A DNA stretch of 64,000 nt from Carex sylvatica (GCA_964058845.1 CAXKVR010000099.1:124001-188000), one strand, 5' to 3'; shown: positions 35,290 to 47,114, counted from the first letter of the stretch. Numbers and translations are program-made. The notes: generated by a model not told the origin, from the sequence alone.

Positions 35290-35430
35290 TACGAGTAGAA
35301 CTAGGGTGTTCTTAAGTTCATCAAACTCTTTTGTGAACTCAACTGTAAAATCTATCATATTGAATTTAAACAACGAATTCAAACAGTTGAAAACCCATCT
35401 ACCTAATGAAGGATGCGTCTACATGCAATA
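35290..35430. mobile_element. Half fold-back element (core family 2)
   Basis: It begins GAGTAGAACTAGGGTGTTC and matches the left arm of the elements at 15257 and 18149. The right arm is absent. Confidence 0.6.
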
Positions 35431-35449
35431 GTTATAATTTATAATTAAC

Positions 35450-36180
35450 AAGTTTTCATTAAAAGAAATTACTTTCAAATTTTCACGCTGGCAAAATTAT
35501 GAATTCTCATTAGTTGATTGTTAATTGTTAATTCTATTATACATTCAATTTTAATTTTTAATCCGACGTAGTAATTTCTTATTAATTTAAAAATAAACAA
35601 TAGTATTATGGATATATTCTTCCACTGAACTATGGGTGTGTCGCTTTTGAACAGAGCAGGAGCATCATATCATGGGTCGTTTTATAATTGTACTAAATTT
35701 TGACTTTTATCTTCTGTATAAACTTGCTAAGGAAGGACTAGTTTGGTGCATCATATCATGGATCGTTTTAAAATTGTACTAAATTTTGACTTTTGTCTTC
35801 TGCATAAACTTGCTAAGCAAGGCCTTGTTCAAAACTGATTATATGTATAAAAAATTGCATTTCAATCTTGATTGTTGACAAAAACGGGCCAATCAAGAAA
35901 GCTCTACTGCCAATACAAATAGTTTGGGGATTCAAAATTTCAAAACATTCATATCCTCACCAAAAATTTGCAAGCCATCTATACACACACACACATGTTG
36001 TTTTTGATAAAAATGTACTGGCATAGAGACATTTTTCTGATGGGCCGGCCGGCTATTTTGGTTGCTTTTCTTTTCTTGCTTATCGGTTCAAGCATGGCGA
36101 GAATGGAGCCAAAAGTTTGCACTCCAGATGGTGTATGCCATGAACCACATCATTAGTATTTGGGGGCGCCCATAAAGTAG
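35450..36180. repeat. Older third copy of the peptide-gene unit
   Basis: Diverged homologue of 28500-29215, with shared landmarks in the promoter (ACTAAATTTTGACTTTT, TTCAAAACATTCA). An internal duplication of about 85 bp (about 35659-35744 and 35745-35830) repeats the TCATATCATGG...AACTTGCTAAG segment. Confidence 0.75.
35995..36156 (+). CDS. Small secreted peptide 3, C-x5-C-x-x-P-H-H type
   Basis: A 53-residue frame starts MLFLIKMYWHRDI; ATG 36013 would give 47 residues. The signal segment (AILVAFLFLLIGSS) ends at a probable cut after Ala in SSMAR, leaving an 18-residue mature peptide ending VCTPDGVCHEPHH. Compared with peptide 1 the leader has diverged freely, but MARM, C-x-x-D-G-V-C and P-H-H are kept. 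This pattern suggests selection on the mature part. The loop C-x5-C could close by a disulfide, and the Cys/His set could bind metal; both are inference. Function is unknown. It lies immediately before the decayed hAT region. Confidence 0.68.
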   Translation: MLFLIKMYWHRDIFLMGRPAILVAFLFLLIGSSMARMEPKVCTPDGVCHEPHH

Positions 36181-36592
36181 GTAGGGCTGCTAATGGGCAG
36201 ATTTCAGTCCATGATCGACTCGTATCAAGATTAAAATGATAAATGATCAGTCCATGTTCAGTTCGGTAATGGGCGGGTTGTTGTCCATGTTCAGTCCATC
36301 CAACTCCGTTCATTACAAAGCCCAGTTCAAATTGGTCCCGTTCAAAATGAAATGTTTGGACAATCAATGGACTGTCCATTGGACAACCAACGAACAAACA
36401 AAGTATATAACGCAAATTGTGCAGAAGTATATAACGCAAGAACAAGAACCATCTCATATTAAAAAACAGAACCAACAGATTAATTGACTCAAGAGTATCA
36501 AACAGAACCATCTCATATTCTCATATTAAAAAATAATCAACTACATACTATAATTTAAATCTTACCAAGAACAAGAACACACCACCAAGTGC

Positions 36593-36593
<1 letters not shown>

Positions 36594-36630
<37 letters not shown>
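36594..36630. repeat. Poly-A tract of 37 bases
   Basis: An uninterrupted adenine run inside the hAT region. It could be a microsatellite or the tail of a lost retroposon. Confidence 0.9.
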
Positions 36631-36631
<1 letters not shown>

Positions 36632-37275
36632 ATAATATGCAAACTAAATTCAATGCAAAATGAAATAATCCAACATTAACTCTAATTAAAACTAAGTCTT
36701 TAATGCAACATGGAACTCAAAAAACCTAAGACAACTCCAATTCTTCATCCAGCGCCAGCTCAAAATATTATCACTTGACGGGAGAACTTCACAGCAAATA
36801 AAAAGAAGTTGAAATAAATTTAAAACAAATACATTTAAAATTGGGTGCAACCTTAACCCAAAATGGCCCCAATGACAACATATAGGATCAAAATGGAGGC
36901 TTTGGTCAGTATCTCTAGCCTTCTAGCAGAGACATACTACTTCTATCATTGTACTAGAAAATGGGAACTCAACTCAAAGATATAGGTGAATTCCAGGTTT
37001 TTGGAAAGCTTGAAATTCTAAGCTTCTAACAAGACCAGTGTTCTATACAAAGTAATATATCACAGAGAATACAATCCTACAAACAAACAAGAATTAGCAG
37101 TTCTTGCTATGAGCAATCAACTGACCAGAGCTCAGGTATGATCTGACCTCAACTGGACTGATGGACTAAAAAATCATGCATTAATATCATCAATTCCTAC
37201 AAATTCTATATAAAAACCTCCCTTGACTCAATTCCTACAAATTTGGAAAGAGAGTGAAATACCTTGACTCATCAG

Positions 37276-37986
37276 TAGGGCTGTGCTCTCGGACCGGGTC
37301 CGGGCGGACCGGGTTTACCCGGGGTCGAGCCACGGGTTTGGTCGGGTACGGGTAGGTCGGGTAAACGGGTATCTCGGGGCGGGTATACTCGGGTATAATT
37401 TTCAAAAACCGTACCCGACCCGAGTTTTACCCGTGCCCGTGGTACCCGGCACGGGTAGGGCGGTCCGGGTATGGTACCCGGTCCGGGTCGGGTACCCGGT
37501 CCGGTCCGGTTTTTTTTTTTTTTTTTTTTTTTTTAGGCGGCAAATTCGAAATTTCAAAAAAATTTGAATTTTTTCGAATTTTTTTGAATTTTTTCTGAAT
37601 TTTTTTGAATTTTTTTTGAAGTTTTTTGAATTTTTTTGAATTTTTTTGAATTTTTCTGAATTTTTTTGAATTTTTTTGAATTTTTTAACGGGTACGGGTC
37701 GGGTACGGGGTCGGGTACGGATCGGGTCGGGTACGGGGTCGGGTACGGATCGGGTCGGGTACGGGTCGGGTCGGGTCGGGTCGGGTCGGGTCGGGTCGGG
37801 TCGGACTTAAATCGGACCGGGTTTGGTCGGGTTTTGAACCAAAAAATCGTACCCTACCCGTTTTTTACCCGTACCCGTGTACCCGTTTACCCGACCCATA
37901 CCCGGGCTCGGGCACGGATAACCCGGGTAACGAGCACGGGCAGGTACGGGTCAGGTCCGACCCGGGCGGGTAAAAGCAAACCTCTA
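37276..37986. mobile_element. GC-rich hAT MITE with 8-bp target duplication CTCATCAG
   Basis: The element starts TAGGGCTGTGCTCTCGG and its other end complements to TAGAGGTTTGC. Perfect 8-bp direct repeats CTCATCAG flank it at 37268-37275 and 37987-37994, which fixes the superfamily as hAT. The interior is made of GGGTACGGGTCGGGT-like units on both arms around a (TTTTTGAA)n centre (37505-37690). A run of GGGTC units at about 37762-37802 can form a G-quadruplex with two-base loops. The long Gly/Arg/Val-rich open frames across it are products of the repeat. Confidence 0.92.
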
Positions 37987-38655
37987 CTCATCAGCACCAA
38001 CATCCTCTGCTGAAATGAAAAATGGAGAATATATAAAAACCTCCCTGAAAAAGAGGAAAATTTATATTGTTATTTGAAAGCAAGAAGTGATATATGGTAT
38101 TTAATTTTAAGATACCCGCATGAATTTTAAGGTACCCGAGTTCCTATACAGATTTGAGTTGATACTTCTAATATACAGATATGAGGGGTAGTTTTGACCA
38201 TTCTGACACCCTATTTTGTTATTTTTACCCAGACCAGCTCTCTGATCCAAATTTGATGTTCTTGGTGTCAAGAATTCCAAGAAAAGATGTTCTTCACCCT
38301 TAATTAATTTCACATTTTTCTAAAGTTTTCTAGCTGGGTTGTACTAGTTATTTTGTGCAGGTCAGATTTTTGTACCAATTTTTGTAATTTCAGAATCTGA
38401 ACTTTGAAATGCCATTATAAATTGTAGAAAAATCCGAAAAATGCAAAACTTGTTCCTACACACTCATGAAAATGTCTTTTATCCGTCTATAGGAGGAATT
38501 GGTTTTTTTTTGAGTCTAGCTATATCTTGCTGCCTAATTCAGTGACTAGTCTACATGATCACAAAATGTCTAATTTATTTTATTGGTTTATCATATAGTC
38601 TAATTAAATGAAAGTAGAGTTGTTGACCTTGAAGAAGAGGATATGGTATTTACCT

Positions 38656-40592
38656 TTAAGGTCCCCACATGAATGGACAGAATTGGTCCAAGTCGAAGCC
38701 ACCGTCAACGCAATTAAACCAATCTTTTGAACAAATAAGAGCTTGGATGGTTTCAGGATTCATTGAGTTGCGCGAGTGATCTGTCAATCGACCCGCTGCA
38801 CTGAATGTTGACTCCGATGCAACGGTTGAGACTTGAACTGCCAAAAAGTCTCTTGCCATCTTTGCTAACGTCGGATACAAATCCGAGTTTCATTTCCACC
38901 ATTGCAGAATATCAAAATTTTCTTCATCAAGCTCTACCACAGCTTCTTCCAAGTAGTTGTCCAACTCGGATCTCCTTGGCCGTATATGACGTTTTTGCAT
39001 TTTAAATTGGAATAATTTCATATCAAACTTTTTTTTCCCCAAGAAACTACTTTCCACTTGTGGGAACCCGCTACTTGACGCCCGATCTACATTGCAAATG
39101 CTCGCATAGTCATCATAGCATTTTTTAAGTGATAAGCACACTTCTTCCAATCTTTTTTTGTACTCATCAGTATCAACTCCATATGCAACTCCAAAAAAAA
39201 TTGGATGTCTTCTAACTTTGCCCGAGGATAAAAAACACAAGCTAATATGAGTATCAAGTTTAGGGTTTTCCAATATTTGTTAAACTTTGGTAGCATCTTT
39301 TCTACTAAGTTTTGCAAAGTTTGATTGAAATTAATATAATCTTCCAACAACATAGCACGGATGGTCCACACCTCTTTCATATACAAGTGTGAGCATGATC
39401 ACCTCATAGTAGAGAAAGTTTTCGTAGCATAAAAGAATGCCTCTAAAATTTTTGCTAACTTTTCCGCCTCCTTCCACTCATCCGAACTAGGAACTTCCAA
39501 TAAATCGTTTTCTCCAAACCTTAACAAGGCATGTTTGTATTTTAAAGCTTCTTTAACCATCTCATATGTTGAATTCTACCTAGTTGGGCAATCTAGAGTC
39601 ATACCCTTCTTTTCTCCTAATTGAAGTTCTTTTAAGATATCATTAAAAAATTGGAGTCCTCTTGCCACTCGAAACTATTCGCCGCAGTATCTCTCTAATT
39701 TTCTCCAAAGCCTCTGAAATAATATTCATTACATCTTGCACCATCATATTTAAGACATAGGCCGCACATCTCATGTGCATGTGTTTCCCTCCAAAAATTC
39801 TATTATACCCAAATTTCTCCTCAATACTTCCTATCGCATTATCATTCATTGTAGAATTATCTAGTGTAATTGTGAATATCTTACCATTCAACTTCCATTG
39901 AACTAGAATTTTCTCAATTAAACTTGCAACCGCTTGACCCGAATGCGAGTAAAATATTTGTCTGAAACCAATAATCTTCTTTTTAAAGTTGAAGTTCTTG
40001 TCGATATAGTGTGTCGTCAAGCACAAATATCCCAAAATTGACACTTGATGTCCAAATATCGACCGTGAAAGACACGCATGAATCTAACTCTTCAAATTCC
40101 TTCAATGATACCGCCAACCCCTTATTATAGACCTCCACACAGTCATTTCTTAAGGTTTGTTGCCCAATGGCTTTGTATTCGGGTCTAAGTGATCTCATCG
40201 TGGCTTTTCAAAATCGGCTCTCAATGACGGAAAATGGTATCTCGGCATCAATAAAAAGGAGTATCATGAGGCTACGGATCACTTCAGGATTAAATTTGTA
40301 ATTGGATGTACCAAACATATCACCATCTTTATCCAATCCAAACTTTTCCCTTTTTTCTTCACTGATTTTTTCACAAGCATCTTTGATATGACGACGTAAT
40401 TGTGTTGTTCCCAACTTAGGACAAATAGCAAACTCCATCTTACAATGCCTACACACGACTTTTGTTTCCAGATTATCAAAATGATTCCACACTTCTTATT
40501 TCCTTTGTGAACTAGTTCGCCTTACTACGATCGGACCACTCTCGGACTGAACACTAGCATCGGGTAAGACATTTTGACTCTCGAATTGTGAC
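38656..40592 (-). pseudogene. hAT transposase (BED finger, RNase H-like core, dimerisation domain), broken
   Basis: The start at 40592 (MSQFESQNVLPD) leads within about 30 codons to a stop, just before VWNHFDNLETKVVCRHCKM and the BED zinc-finger pattern C-x2-C...H-x4-C. Further pieces read in different frames: LRPEYKAIGQQT and FTVDIWTSS around 40000-40200, TLDNSTMNDNAIG near 39850, and a C-terminal dimerisation block with VSTVASESTFSAAGR and NPETIQALICSKDW at 38680-38850. Frameshifts at about 39640, 39280 and 38880 and several stops make it non-functional. The order is that of plant Ac/Tag1-like zinc-finger BED transposases. Confidence 0.88.
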
Positions 40593-42654
40593 ATTACCTA
40601 TTATCATATTAAAAAACATTGGCTTTAGTAACATATGTACAATTTGTACTTTATGGTGTAATCAATGCACATGACAAATCTGAAATTCTGAACAAATAAA
40701 TGAAATAAATTCTGAACAAATCTGACTTTTTTTTTAATAAAGTAACATTGCATTACAAATCTGAAATTCTAAACAAATAAATGAAATAAATTCTGAACAA
40801 ATCTGACTAATTTTTTATAATAAAGTAACGTTGCATTGCAAATCTGAAATTCTGAACAAATAAATGAAATAATTTTAAACTTGCAAGTTGCAACTAGAGA
40901 CCAAGTCATGCTTGGTTAGAGTGAATATAACCTCAAGATTATTTAACCTTGACAATATTATTTTCTAAGTACCCTGACTGAAAGGGAAAAAATGGACTTA
41001 CGAGAGACTATTAGTTTTTTGAGCTGATTAGGTATCCAGCCTGCGAAGCGGTTGTATGCAATGTTCCTATAATCATAAGAAATTCAATTTAATATGAATA
41101 ATAAATTTAAATGAGAGTCCCTAGAAAAAAAAAATTAGAATTAAGATAGTTCGTGGAGAAATGGTTCCTTGCCAGTACATGCATCATCAGATCTCTACTT
41201 GCAAAGAGACAAATAGGTATGTCTGAGAGACACAACCTCCATCTGATTCTTTTCTTCTTTCTCACCCCAAAAAGGCCAAGATAAGTAAAGAAATTACTGA
41301 AATTGTAGATAAATCGATACTAGCACACTACTACTTAAATCATGACAAATCCGGTTCTATTGGTCTAAACTAACCTTTAGAGAGAGAACAATTATCAATG
41401 CATAAATAGAGAAATCCATACCAGGAAGAGAAGGAAATATTTATAATTCAAAGCTCCAACACAGTTCACAGCCCATACACAATGGTGATCCATTTTAAGA
41501 ATGCATCTTCCACCTGAAATTAAATAGATTATCATACTTGTCAAAAAGCTGAATATCAACTTTAAGCTAAAAAAAAATTAGAAATTCAAATACCCAACAC
41601 CTGAAATTAAATAGTTTGTACCTTAAGACGAAGAAGTGGCGGGGCGGGAAGGCGACACGGAGGAGAGGCGAAGAAGTGGCGGGACGGAGGTGCAGCAACG
41701 AGACGGAGGAGAGAGGAGGCGACGCGTGAGAGAGAGGAGAGAGGAGGCGGCGTGTGACAGTGTGAGAAAGAGGGTGGCTAGATGAGATGAGAGAGGGTTC
41801 AGCGGGGAAGAAGAAATCGCTGGCATCGCTAGGTATTTCTAAACCGAATCGATCGATCAGATTATTGGACAAATCTATTGGATAAATTCAACGGATCGTC
41901 CATGCTCGTCTAAACTCAGCCCAATTTTATAAATATCAACCGATCTGAACTGAGTTTTGGGCCATGTTTAGATAAAAGCTCGCTCATTATTTGTTCAGTT
42001 TTGTCCAACCCGTTTGTTCATGAACAAAGCTGTTCAATTAGCACCATAAAAACCATCTATTTAATCTAGTATAAACAATTTATTAAAAACCATCTATATT
42101 AAAATCATGTTTGGATGCCCTCCAATTATTTGATAATTGGATGACATTCACACTATTAGTGCAAATTGGGTCTTATCAATAGTTGTTAGTGTTAGAATAA
42201 TCAGATATTATCTAATTAGTCCGATTTGTAATTGAAGGTCCAGATTACACTTGGAGTCTTCCAATAATATCAACAGTACTGGTGAGGAGCTTAACGTAGT
42301 GAAATTGGTTATTTATTTCCTAATTTCTCAAGAAGTGAGGGTTTTTGTCGAAGGACTTTAATTGGACAAAACCTTATCTAGCCAAGAGTCTAAATCCTTC
42401 GATCAGATTCAAAATTTAACGAACGGTTTAAATTTATATGTAGGACCATTTAAATTTATCGAGTTTCAAAATTGTTCATACAATCCTCGATGCAGATTGA
42501 ACGGTTTGGACCCGATTTTCAATAAAATTTGTCCAAAACCATTTTACAAAACCAAATTCTTTTCCCAAGTACATGCGAGTATGCGACCCAGTATGCTAGT
42601 GTTGTCTTTACTAAAATAAGTTATTCACAGATTAGAAATTTTGACAACCATCTC

Positions 42655-42663
42655 TATATATAA
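42655..42663 (+). promoter_or_regulatory. TATA box of peptide gene 4
   Basis: TATATATAA lies 102 bases before the start codon, preceded by CCATCTC. It is conserved at 54268-54276 upstream of peptide gene 5. Confidence 0.55.
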
Positions 42664-42756
42664 TTTGTTTTGTTTTGTCTTTCTTCTCTCACGGATATAA
42701 CTTCACAATAAAACTTAATTAAGCTTCTAGTTTCCATCAGCAATTACATACTTGCA

Positions 42757-42933
42757 ATGAAGGATTTGAGGAGGGAAATTCTCTTGATCATGGTCATAAT
42801 TGTCTCGATTTTCTTGTCTATGTTGTTAGGAACATGCTTAGGAGCATCGATTCCTGCCAGTCCTGTTTGCAATCCTAAGACTGGCGAGTGTCGCAATCCT
42901 AAGACTGGCAAGTGCCACAATGATTCACAATAA
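42757..42933 (+). CDS. Small secreted peptide 4, C-x6-C type with repeated core
   Basis: A 58-residue product starts MKDLRREILLIMVIIVSIF. The hydrophobic segment ends near GTCLGA, giving a mature part of about 28 residues. It holds the unit NPKTGECR followed by NPKTGKCH, a 24-base in-frame tandem duplication, so three Cys occur where relatives have two: C-x6-C-x-N-P then a further x-x-x-x-C. The last residues (NDSQ) and the stop come from a copied piece of the gene's own 5' leader (CACAATAAAACTTAATTAAG), replacing the N-P-H-H-D end seen in peptide 5. A strong TATA box and leader are present. Function unknown. It lies about 30 bp from the edge of the PKS-B inverted arm. Confidence 0.68.
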   Translation: MKDLRREILLIMVIIVSIFLSMLLGTCLGASIPASPVCNPKTGECRNPKTGKCHNDSQ

Positions 42934-42962
42934 AACTTAATTAAGCTCCTTTTTTCCATCAA

Positions 42963-45900
42963 ATTAACTCAAAAATGGTGTTTATTCAGGAATAGCGCAC
43001 GGGCCAGTATTATTTGTGCTTTGAGATTTGTGTCATGTTAAAAGAACAATCCTGAACCGTTCGTTTCAATTTGATTGAGTAAGTACTGGGGTGATCCGAA
43101 TTCGTACGGAACTTTTTTTTTTTTCGCTTCTTCCTGATCTTTGATTTCTCCGCTTCGGTAGAGTGTTTGAAACATTGCAATTTTTTCATCTATTTTCCAA
43201 ATTCATTTTTTTCCTTTATATAATGATAGTTAATTATTAACCACACTATGACAACCGACACTATAAGAGCTAGAACATTCAACATTATTTCACAAATAGG
43301 AGAAATGCAAGAAAGTGCGAAACACTTAATTTCAATAAAACCCAACTGAGTTGGATAAATCCAACACGAGGAAACAATTAAGCTTTAAAAAAAAAAATCT
43401 AAAGGTGTCATGCACTAAGATTCATTTTATCCATTTTCCAATTATCTATTACAACATTTTCCTCATTCTCCTAACGCATCTCCAACCTTCAAAAGCTACA
43501 TTTACTTTTGGTTATTATTTTTATTATTACTGTTGCAATGTAAACTGTCTTTTGCAAATTACAGAGAAAGGTTAAATGGGAACCGAACGCAGAGCAATAG
43601 CCTCAATTGACAGTCCAGGCCCAAATCCAAGGAGCATCCCAAATTGAAGCCCATCGCCTGTTGTAACCTTTCCTTCATTAATTGATTTCTTTCTCATCTC
43701 ATTCATTATAAAGAGTACTGTTGGACTTGACAAGTTGCCAACATCAGTTAGTACCTTCCTTGTCATGTTGAACTTGTCTTTCTCCAATTCAAGTTTTTCT
43801 TCAACCATCTTTAAAATTTTAGGGCCTCCTGGATGAACAATCCAAAATAGAGAATTTAAATCGGTAATACCTAATGGCTTTAATACTTCCTCAACACAAC
43901 CTCGGATGTTTTCCGAGATGTGCTTTGGTATTGAAGGTGCCAAAGTGACGAGGTTTCCGACTTCTCTTGGTACCATTGCAAGAGCATCCATCGTATTCAA
44001 GATCATGGTTTCCCTTGTAGAGATGAGCTCATAGAGTGGACGCTCAACTTCTAAATCGGGATCTGCACCGACTATCACGGCAGCAGATCCATCACCAAAT
44101 AAAACTTGAGAAACGAGATCATCGGGGTGAGATTCAGAAGGGCCACGGAACCCATGAATAATGTATTCAGAGGTGACCACAAGAACACGTGCACCGCGAT
44201 TGTTCTCAGCGAGATCCTTTGCTATACGGAGTGAAGTTGCTCCGCCGTGACATCCTTGGTAGTAAAGCATGACGCGCCTAACATTTGTAGGGAGACCGAG
44301 TAGATGCACGAGCCGAACATCAGCTCCTGGACATTCAGCACCGCTATTTGTACAAAATATGAGGTGGGTAATCTTGGATACAGGCTGGCCCCATTCCCCG
44401 ATGGCCACTGTTGCTGCCTCTTTTGCAAGCTTTGCTACTTCCTCAGAGACAATCTCCCATCGGGCATCTAGAGATGGTGCTGAATGGTCGGCAATATTCG
44501 GATGCTTCTTTAATATTTCTCCATCATTTGCCATCAAGCCCATATAACGCTGCTTTATAGTTGAGCTTTTACCTACAATTAATTATTCAATAAATCAAGA
44601 TATGATTTAACATGGAACTTAAAAGTGTTTTTTCATTGTGGTCTCAGGCCTAAAATGTTCTGACTTCTGAGCATCAGATTTGAAGTACTTAAGAAAGAAT
44701 TGTTTTCATTTACTAATTAGCACGATATATAATATGATATGTAATACTCAATTACATCGCATTTTGATAGTAATAAATGAACAAAGGTCAGTACTAATTA
44801 ATTTGCTTCCCTAACATTTTTGGGTGGATTAAGGTAGTGAACTGGATATAATAATCAAATTGAATATATCTAGAAAAGAAAAATAGGAGAAATGAACTTA
44901 CATATCCTGGTCATCTTCTCCTTTAGCTCTGTAAGATGCTCACTATTGGTAAGCCGGAAGTACATGTCGGGGTATGTATCATGAGGAACACAGACGGGTG
45001 GGAGTGCTGTGCCGATTGCTAGAACAGTAGCAAGGCCTTTTGACCTCTGTGATTGCACAAACTGCTCCATTTAATTAGTTGGGTACTACAGAGAAAATAG
45101 GTTGATATATATGTATAAAGGAACAGTTTGGAGATGTGCATAATCCTACTGAGAATGCAGCCTTAAATAGTGAAAGATCCAAAGTAGTAGAATGTTCTAC
45201 TTCATTGGTAACAATTTGATTTCGTCTTGTACAAAGCTTTTTTAATTAAATTATCAATGAAGAAAGATTACGCTACAGGCAATTAATCTTTATTCACATA
45301 CACACATTTTGTATTCTTAAACAGAATATACTCTGTTTGGTTGAAAGTGCTGTCTTGCAGTTAAACGATAGACTTGATATTAACTGATATCCATTATATT
45401 CTCAATTATAAATTATATAGAATAACTTAAAAGTTGCTAATGAAGCAACTCCTTGAGGTTCCCTTTTTTTTTAAATAGTTGCTCAGCTTTCAATGTTTTT
45501 TTGACACTCTTCGTGTTATTTATAAATATCAGTAACCTGTGAAATACGACTGCTTTAACAGAAGAAATAATAAACCTAGTGACTTGAAGAAATCAAAGCT
45601 TACTTGATTTTCTTCTCCTTTTTTTTAGTTTGGCAATTTCTATAAGCTTTTATTAGTTGAAAATTTTCAGGTAATCTTCCCTTCATTGTATTGTATACCG
45701 ATAAATTTTCATTAATTGTATCAACGTATATTCTCTCCTCTTAATTTTTTTTATTTCCTCCGAATTTTCTGTGATACGGTTTCTGCGATATATTGTACAG
45801 CGGACAAAAGTTAAATTAATTGTTTCATGGGTAGAAATTAGAAAATTACCTGCACTTTTTTACAAACATGTGTAAATGGATTTTTTTTTTTTAAATAGAA

Positions 45901-46126
45901 TCAATTTTAATTATTTTAATAAAACAAACATCATTGGTTTGTTTTTTAGAAGAAAAAAAAGATCCATCGATCATGGAGCTATTTTTTTTTAAAACAAATC
46001 AATGGGACTTGTTCTATTAGAATAATTAATATTGATTTTATTTTTAAAAATTATTTAATTTTGTATCACAAAAGAGCTAGATGAATTGAAGAGAGAAAGA
46101 AGTGGGAGCTGCTGCATGTAGGTACT
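42963..46126. repeat. Right arm of the large inverted duplication (PKS-B arm)
   Basis: Reverse complement of 1-3157. The inner limit is in family R sequence at 42963. The outer limit visible here is 46126, where the partner runs off the window start. Short indels relative to the left arm lie in poly-A/T tracts and in the leader (extra TATATA near 45103). Confidence 0.93.
43572..45070 (-). CDS. Type III polyketide synthase, copy B
   Basis: Exons 45070-44902 and 44572-43572 encode 389 residues that read the same as copy A. The coding differences I see are synonymous, for example in the Leu-Ile-Phe-Cys stretch near residue 128 and in the Ala-Lys codons near residue 105. The catalytic triad Cys164/His303/Asn336 and the altered pocket (Asn132, Cys137, Ile194, Gly197, Met256, Val265) are therefore shared. 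It faces copy A tail to tail across about 41 kb. Its upstream region is also duplicated, including the TATTTAAG box, so both copies should be expressed alike unless position or silencing intervenes. Both could be functional; nothing in the sequence favours one. Confidence 0.95.
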
Positions 46127-47114
46127 TACTAAAAACAGTTGTAATTTGATCATGTAACTAATAATTATTACTTAATTTATTTATTTTAGATTTTAGTTAG
46201 TTAATAAAATAAAATAAAATAATGCTAAACATTAAGTAAATATGGTAAAATTCATATAATGAGACAATGTTAAAAAAAATTGATCATGTAATATGATTCA
46301 TGGAGCAGTTTGTATGACATTTTATGATGTGTTATTTTTAATTGAAGAGAGATACATCATGCAACACACAAAGTATGTTATATAATCGATACACGTGACA
46401 TGATGTGCCATCATGCATGGAAGATTTATAATTTGAGTCAAGAATAGCCAAGAAAATAAGTTCGGTTAGGAAAAATATGAGTTGCGAAGAAAATAAATTT
46501 GGTTGATTGTTCATCTGAGATAGACAATAACCTAAAAATACATTGACTATTTTTTTTTTTTTTTCAAAATCGAGAAAGTGACAGGTTGTATATCTCTAAG
46601 CCTTATTAAGTCCATCAATGAATAACGTGACAAAACCAATAACAACATTACTAATTTTCTTCACTGCCCTTAGTCCTTACTTGAAATTTTTTATTTTACG
46701 AATTCCATCCTCATGAAATCATTATTTTAAATAATATTAGTAAAATAGATAAACTCGGTGCTCAAATATTATCATTCACATTATAGATGGCTTGATAAAA
46801 CAGCAAAATTAAAATACTAGCTCCATCATCTCTTCCTCTTCCTCAGCGGTTCTTTATCTATTAAAGAATAATTTTCTTTGCATATAAATAAACAAGATTT
46901 TATATACAAAATTTTCAGAAAAAGGAAAATAATTTACTATTTCTTAATTATCTATAATTAGTTGAAATGGTTAAAAAAATGATGTTATGGCCAGGGAAAA
47001 ACTTACTTTTTGTCGTTTTGCTGATTAGATATATAGTCTATTATTTAGAAAAATCGAGTTTCACAAGAAATTACATATTGTACAATTATTTCTTAAAATT
47101 TGCATATTTTAGTT

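Larger units (their letters stand above)
31640..35292. repeat. Tandem duplication, copy 2 (interrupted)
   Basis: Homologous to 27327-29391. It carries two later insertions: a Pack-type element (31677-33238) that landed in the poly-T tract of former OSC intron 16, and a 138-bp CACTA-type MITE (34228-34365). OSC exon 17 and its flanks are missing between TCTTACAGTTA and AGCAAATTTT near 33272. Copy 2 also keeps about 180 bp (33907-34085) that copy 1 lacks. A fold-back half copy at 35290 ends the homology. Confidence 0.85.
36181..42055. mobile_element. Decayed hAT-type transposon region with nested insertion
   Basis: The left end, TAGGGCTGCTAATGGGCAG, and the complement of the right end, TATGGTGCTAATTGAACAG, resemble each other and typical plant hAT ends. 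Both subterminal regions carry repeats of GTCCA and GTTCA. Between them lies a broken hAT transposase (38656-40592, minus strand) and a nested hAT MITE (37276-37986). A clean 8-bp target duplication was not found, so the outer limits are approximate. GA-rich sequence at 41620-41830 and AT-rich filler elsewhere show no other gene. Confidence 0.6.
42469..42933. repeat. Peptide 4 unit, direct duplicate of 54103-54525
   Basis: The promoter (CAATCCTCGATGCAGAT, TCTCACGGATATAACTTCAC), leader and coding frame are nearly identical between the two sites, in the same orientation about 11.6 kb apart. This copy carries an extra short stretch near 42540-42590. Confidence 0.85.

Noticed and set aside
37283..38013. 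Two Gly/Arg/Val/Tyr-rich open frames (94 and 115 residues)
   Set aside because: They are translations of the GGGTACGGGTC array inside the hAT MITE and are kept open by repeat composition.
38805..39005. Plus-strand frame over the hAT transposase
   Set aside because: Antisense shadow of the hAT C-terminal region.
1..46126. Inverted PKS arms as a pure assembly artefact
   Set aside because: The arms differ at scattered sites and in tract lengths and have different flanks, so they look like two real loci; long reads are still the decisive test.
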